8,227 bases of DNA, from NCBI GenBank assembly GCA_964445305.1, contig CAYUKK010000191.1, positions 1 through 8,227 on the forward strand. The letters are read 5' to 3'. The notes beneath the pieces were generated by a model. It searched no databases. It was not told the origin of the DNA and was given only the letters and a program-made list of their open reading frames with translations. Made by a program: the position numbers and the translations under genes. The stretch comes from CAYUKK01 sp964445305. Its GTDB lineage: Bacteria; Acidobacteriota; Aminicenantia; Aminicenantales; UBA8522. This document shows, in pieces, positions 6,273 to 8,227 of this stretch (positions are counted from its first letter, which is position 1; the number at the start of each line of letters is the position of its first letter).

Positions 6273-7712
6273 ATGAAGCGAAAACCATTCCTGCTCTTGG
6301 CCTTATTGATTTTGCCCCTCGGGTTCGCTTCTCGAGGAGGCGAAAGCCAGCCCGACTATACTGGAGTGCGGATTAAAAAGTTCCCTCTGGCCATGCAGGC
6401 CTGGACTTATCGGAGGTTCAGCTTCCTCGAGGCTGTCGAAAAAACCAAAGCCCTTGGGATCCGTTACCTTCAGGCCTATCCTGGCCAGCTCCTTTCCAGG
6501 GAGGACGAGAAGACTCGCTTCGACCACAACTTGACTGACGAACAGATCAGAGGCATTCGTCAGGCACTGGATCAGGCCGGGGTGGAAGTTGTGAGCTACG
6601 GCGTGGTCGATTGCGGACGGGATGAGGCGAGCATGCGGCGGGTTTTTGACTTTGCCCGGAAGATGGGTATCCACATCATCGTCACCGAACCCCAGGACGG
6701 AGACTTCCCTATCCTGGAGAGACTCGTCCAGGAATACGACATTCAGGTGGCCATCCACAATCATCCCGAACCGTCCCGCTACGCCAAGCCCGAGACTGTT
6801 CTCGAAAAAATCAGGGGCCTGGATTCGCGCATCGGTGCCTGCGCCGACACGGGGCACTGGATGAGGGGGTCGCGCATTCCGGTAGAAGCGTTGCGCCTCC
6901 TTTCTGGCCGCATCATCGATGTCCATCTCAAGGACAGGAGCGATTTCTCGACCGGCCTGGGAATCGATGATGTCCCCTTCGGTAGCGGCAAAGCAAATAT
7001 TCGGGATGTCTTGGCCGAGCTGACTCTCCAGAATTACGGCGGCTATTTGACGGTCGAGTACGAAAACGAAGCGGAAGCCCTAACGCCTGAGCCGGCCATT
7101 CGCGCCGGGATCGAATTCCTCCGTCGTGTCACCTATTACGAGGACTATGAGGAGATCCTCAGCCGGACTCGTGGTCGCTATTCCAAACACGGTTGGAATC
7201 ATTACGGGCCCGGTCATTTTGAGCTTGATGAGAAAGAAGGCATCCTCAAGTCCCAGGGAGGAATGGGGCTTCTTTGGTACAGCGCAAAAAAATACAGGGA
7301 TTTCATCCTCGAGCTTGAGTACCGTTGCGCCGAGCTGAACACGAATTCAGGGGTTTTTCTCCGCGTCCCCTCCGTCCCGACGAGCGATGATTATGTTTAC
7401 CATTCCTTCGAGGTCCAGATTAACGACGCCGGTCAGGGCAGCCATCAAACGGGAGCGATTTATGATGCTCAGCCGCCCCGGGTAAACGCGGCCCGACCGA
7501 CAGGCGAATGGAACCATCTGAAGATAACCTTCCAGGGGAAAACGCTGCGCGTGGAGCTCAACGGCCAGCTCGTCGTCGACTGGCAGGCTGAGCCGCGGGG
7601 AAAGGTAAAGGATTTTGCTGAAAAAGGATACATCGGCCTCCAGAACCATGATAGCCTTTCCCCTGTCTATTTCCGAAACATTTTTGTCAAGGAGCTAAAA
7701 CCTAAAGAATAA
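6273..7712 (+). CDS. Exported fusion of sugar isomerase/epimerase TIM barrel and DUF1080 (3-keto-disaccharide hydrolase) domain
   Basis: The product has 479 residues. Residues 1-20 are a Sec signal peptide (MKRKP, then a Leu-rich core) without a lipobox cysteine. Residues 35-287 are an AP-endonuclease-2/xylose-isomerase-like TIM barrel: candidate metal and catalytic residues are E139 (VTEP), H162 and H164 (IHNH), D192 and H195 (ADTGHW), H218 (DVHLKD) and E262 (VEYE). Residues 305-476 are a DUF1080 beta-sandwich with GWNHY (307-311), NTNSGVFLRVP (356-366), FEVQIND (379-385), EWNHLKI (412-418), GYIGLQNHD (452-460) and FRNI (467-470). In gut Bacteroidota, separate proteins of these two families cleave 3-keto-glycosides by elimination and hydration. 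Here both are in one exported chain, so the two steps may be coupled in the periplasm. It lies 52 bases after the permease and shares the likely operon. The reaction order is inferred from homologues. Confidence 0.88.
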   Translation: MKRKPFLLLALLILPLGFASRGGESQPDYTGVRIKKFPLAMQAWTYRRFSFLEAVEKTKALGIRYLQAYPGQLLSREDEKTRFDHNLTDEQIRGIRQALDQAGVEVVSYGVVDCGRDEASMRRVFDFARKMGIHIIVTEPQDGDFPILERLVQEYDIQVAIHNHPEPSRYAKPETVLEKIRGLDSRIGACADTGHWMRGSRIPVEALRLLSGRIIDVHLKDRSDFSTGLGIDDVPFGSGKANIRDVLAELTLQNYGGYLTVEYENEAEALTPEPAIRAGIEFLRRVTYYEDYEEILSRTRGRYSKHGWNHYGPGHFELDEKEGILKSQGGMGLLWYSAKKYRDFILELEYRCAELNTNSGVFLRVPSVPTSDDYVYHSFEVQINDAGQGSHQTGAIYDAQPPRVNAARPTGEWNHLKITFQGKTLRVELNGQLVVDWQAEPRGKVKDFAEKGYIGLQNHDSLSPVYFRNIFVKELKPKE

Positions 7713-7775
7713 GGCCGGTCCAAAGATGCCTATAAGTCAGAAGGGAGAGGAAATAAACCAAGAAAGGAGAAGTTA

Positions 7776-8227
7776 ATGAAGTCCTCAAAAAATTTCTATG
7801 GAAAAAAATCTGGCTGGAAGGCCGTGCTGGCTACGAGCCTCCTCTTTCTGGCCGCTTTCCTTTTTTCAATCTCTCCATCGTGCGCCAGGAAGGAGGCGCC
7901 TCTCCAGCCGCCGGTGGCCGAAAAAATCCCTCACAAGCTTACGGCCCACGGTCAGACGCGGGTCGACTACTACTACTGGCTCCGGGAGCGAGAAAACCCC
8001 AAAGTCATAGAGTACCTCAAGGCGGAAAATGAGTACCTCAAAGCGGCCTTGAAGCACACGGAAGCCCTCCAGGAAGCGCTTTACCTGGAAATCGTCGGTC
8101 GAATCAAGCCAACGGATATGTCGGTTCCTTATCGATATCAGGGATATTATTACTATACGCGCTATGAAGAGGGAAAAGAGTATCCCATTTACTGCCGGAA
8201 AAAGGGCAACCTCGAAGCTCCAGAAGA
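7776..8227 (+). CDS. Exported S9A peptidase, oligopeptidase B-like, N-terminal part only
   Basis: The frame runs from ATG 7776 (GGAG six bases upstream) to the right edge, giving 150 residues of an expected 680-730. Residues 14-35 are a hydrophobic signal, followed by Cys36 in SISPSC, a non-standard lipobox that may still be lipidated. The mature start matches the oligopeptidase B/prolyl oligopeptidase N-terminus: HGQTRVDYYYWLRERENP (55-72), then YLKAENEYLKA and YYYYTRYEEGKEYP, the entry into the beta-propeller. The catalytic Ser-Asp-His triad lies beyond the window. These enzymes cut short peptides, oligopeptidase B after Lys/Arg. Classical oligopeptidase B is cytosolic, so export is notable. 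It starts 63 bases after the fusion gene with no terminator seen between, but its link with sugar catabolism is doubtful. Confidence 0.85.
   Translation, partial: MKSSKNFYGKKSGWKAVLATSLLFLAAFLFSISPSCARKEAPLQPPVAEKIPHKLTAHGQTRVDYYYWLRERENPKVIEYLKAENEYLKAALKHTEALQEALYLEIVGRIKPTDMSVPYRYQGYYYYTRYEEGKEYPIYCRKKGNLEAPE

Overview
The window reads as a piece of a bacterial chromosome with moderately high GC and short gaps between genes. The gene content includes a Tat-exported Gfo/Idh/MocA oxidoreductase, a DUF1080 (3-keto-disaccharide hydrolase) domain, a NupG-like permease, a DoxX protein and an exported S9 peptidase. This set is familiar from Acidobacteriota-type lineages (including Aminicenantes), Planctomycetes and Bacteroidota. 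I favour an Acidobacteriota/Aminicenantes-like organism, but only from gene style; there is no rRNA or phylogenetic marker here.

Left part (1-2182, minus strand): three tightly packed genes that read as one transcription unit, in transcription order (a) a multi-pass DctM/ion-transporter-like permease, (b) a 51-residue two-helix membrane protein with a strong Shine-Dalgarno, and (c) an exported M14/aspartoacylase-like zinc hydrolase that runs off the left edge. The simplest model is that the hydrolase releases a small carboxylate outside the cytoplasm and the permease, perhaps with the small protein as a subunit, takes it up.

Middle (2183-3321): a divergent intergenic region of about 180 bases with a 9-base direct repeat at 21-base spacing and a weak promoter candidate facing the minus-strand unit. 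It is followed on the plus strand by a small PilZ-domain protein and a DoxX-family membrane protein.

Right part (3390-7712, plus strand): a compact sugar-oxidation cassette of Tat-dependent Gfo/Idh/MocA oxidoreductase, NupG-like MFS permease, and a Sec-exported two-domain protein in which a sugar isomerase/epimerase TIM barrel is fused to a DUF1080 domain. Together these fit the C3-oxidation route of glycoside cleavage: oxidise the sugar to a 3-keto-glycoside, break the glycosidic bond by elimination and hydration, and import the product. The DoxX protein just upstream could link the exported oxidoreductase to the quinone pool. The last gene (7776 to the right edge) is the N-terminal part of an exported oligopeptidase B-like S9 peptidase.

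No tRNA, rRNA, CRISPR array, insertion sequence or convincing intrinsic terminator was seen. No stretch above 300 bases lacks a gene.
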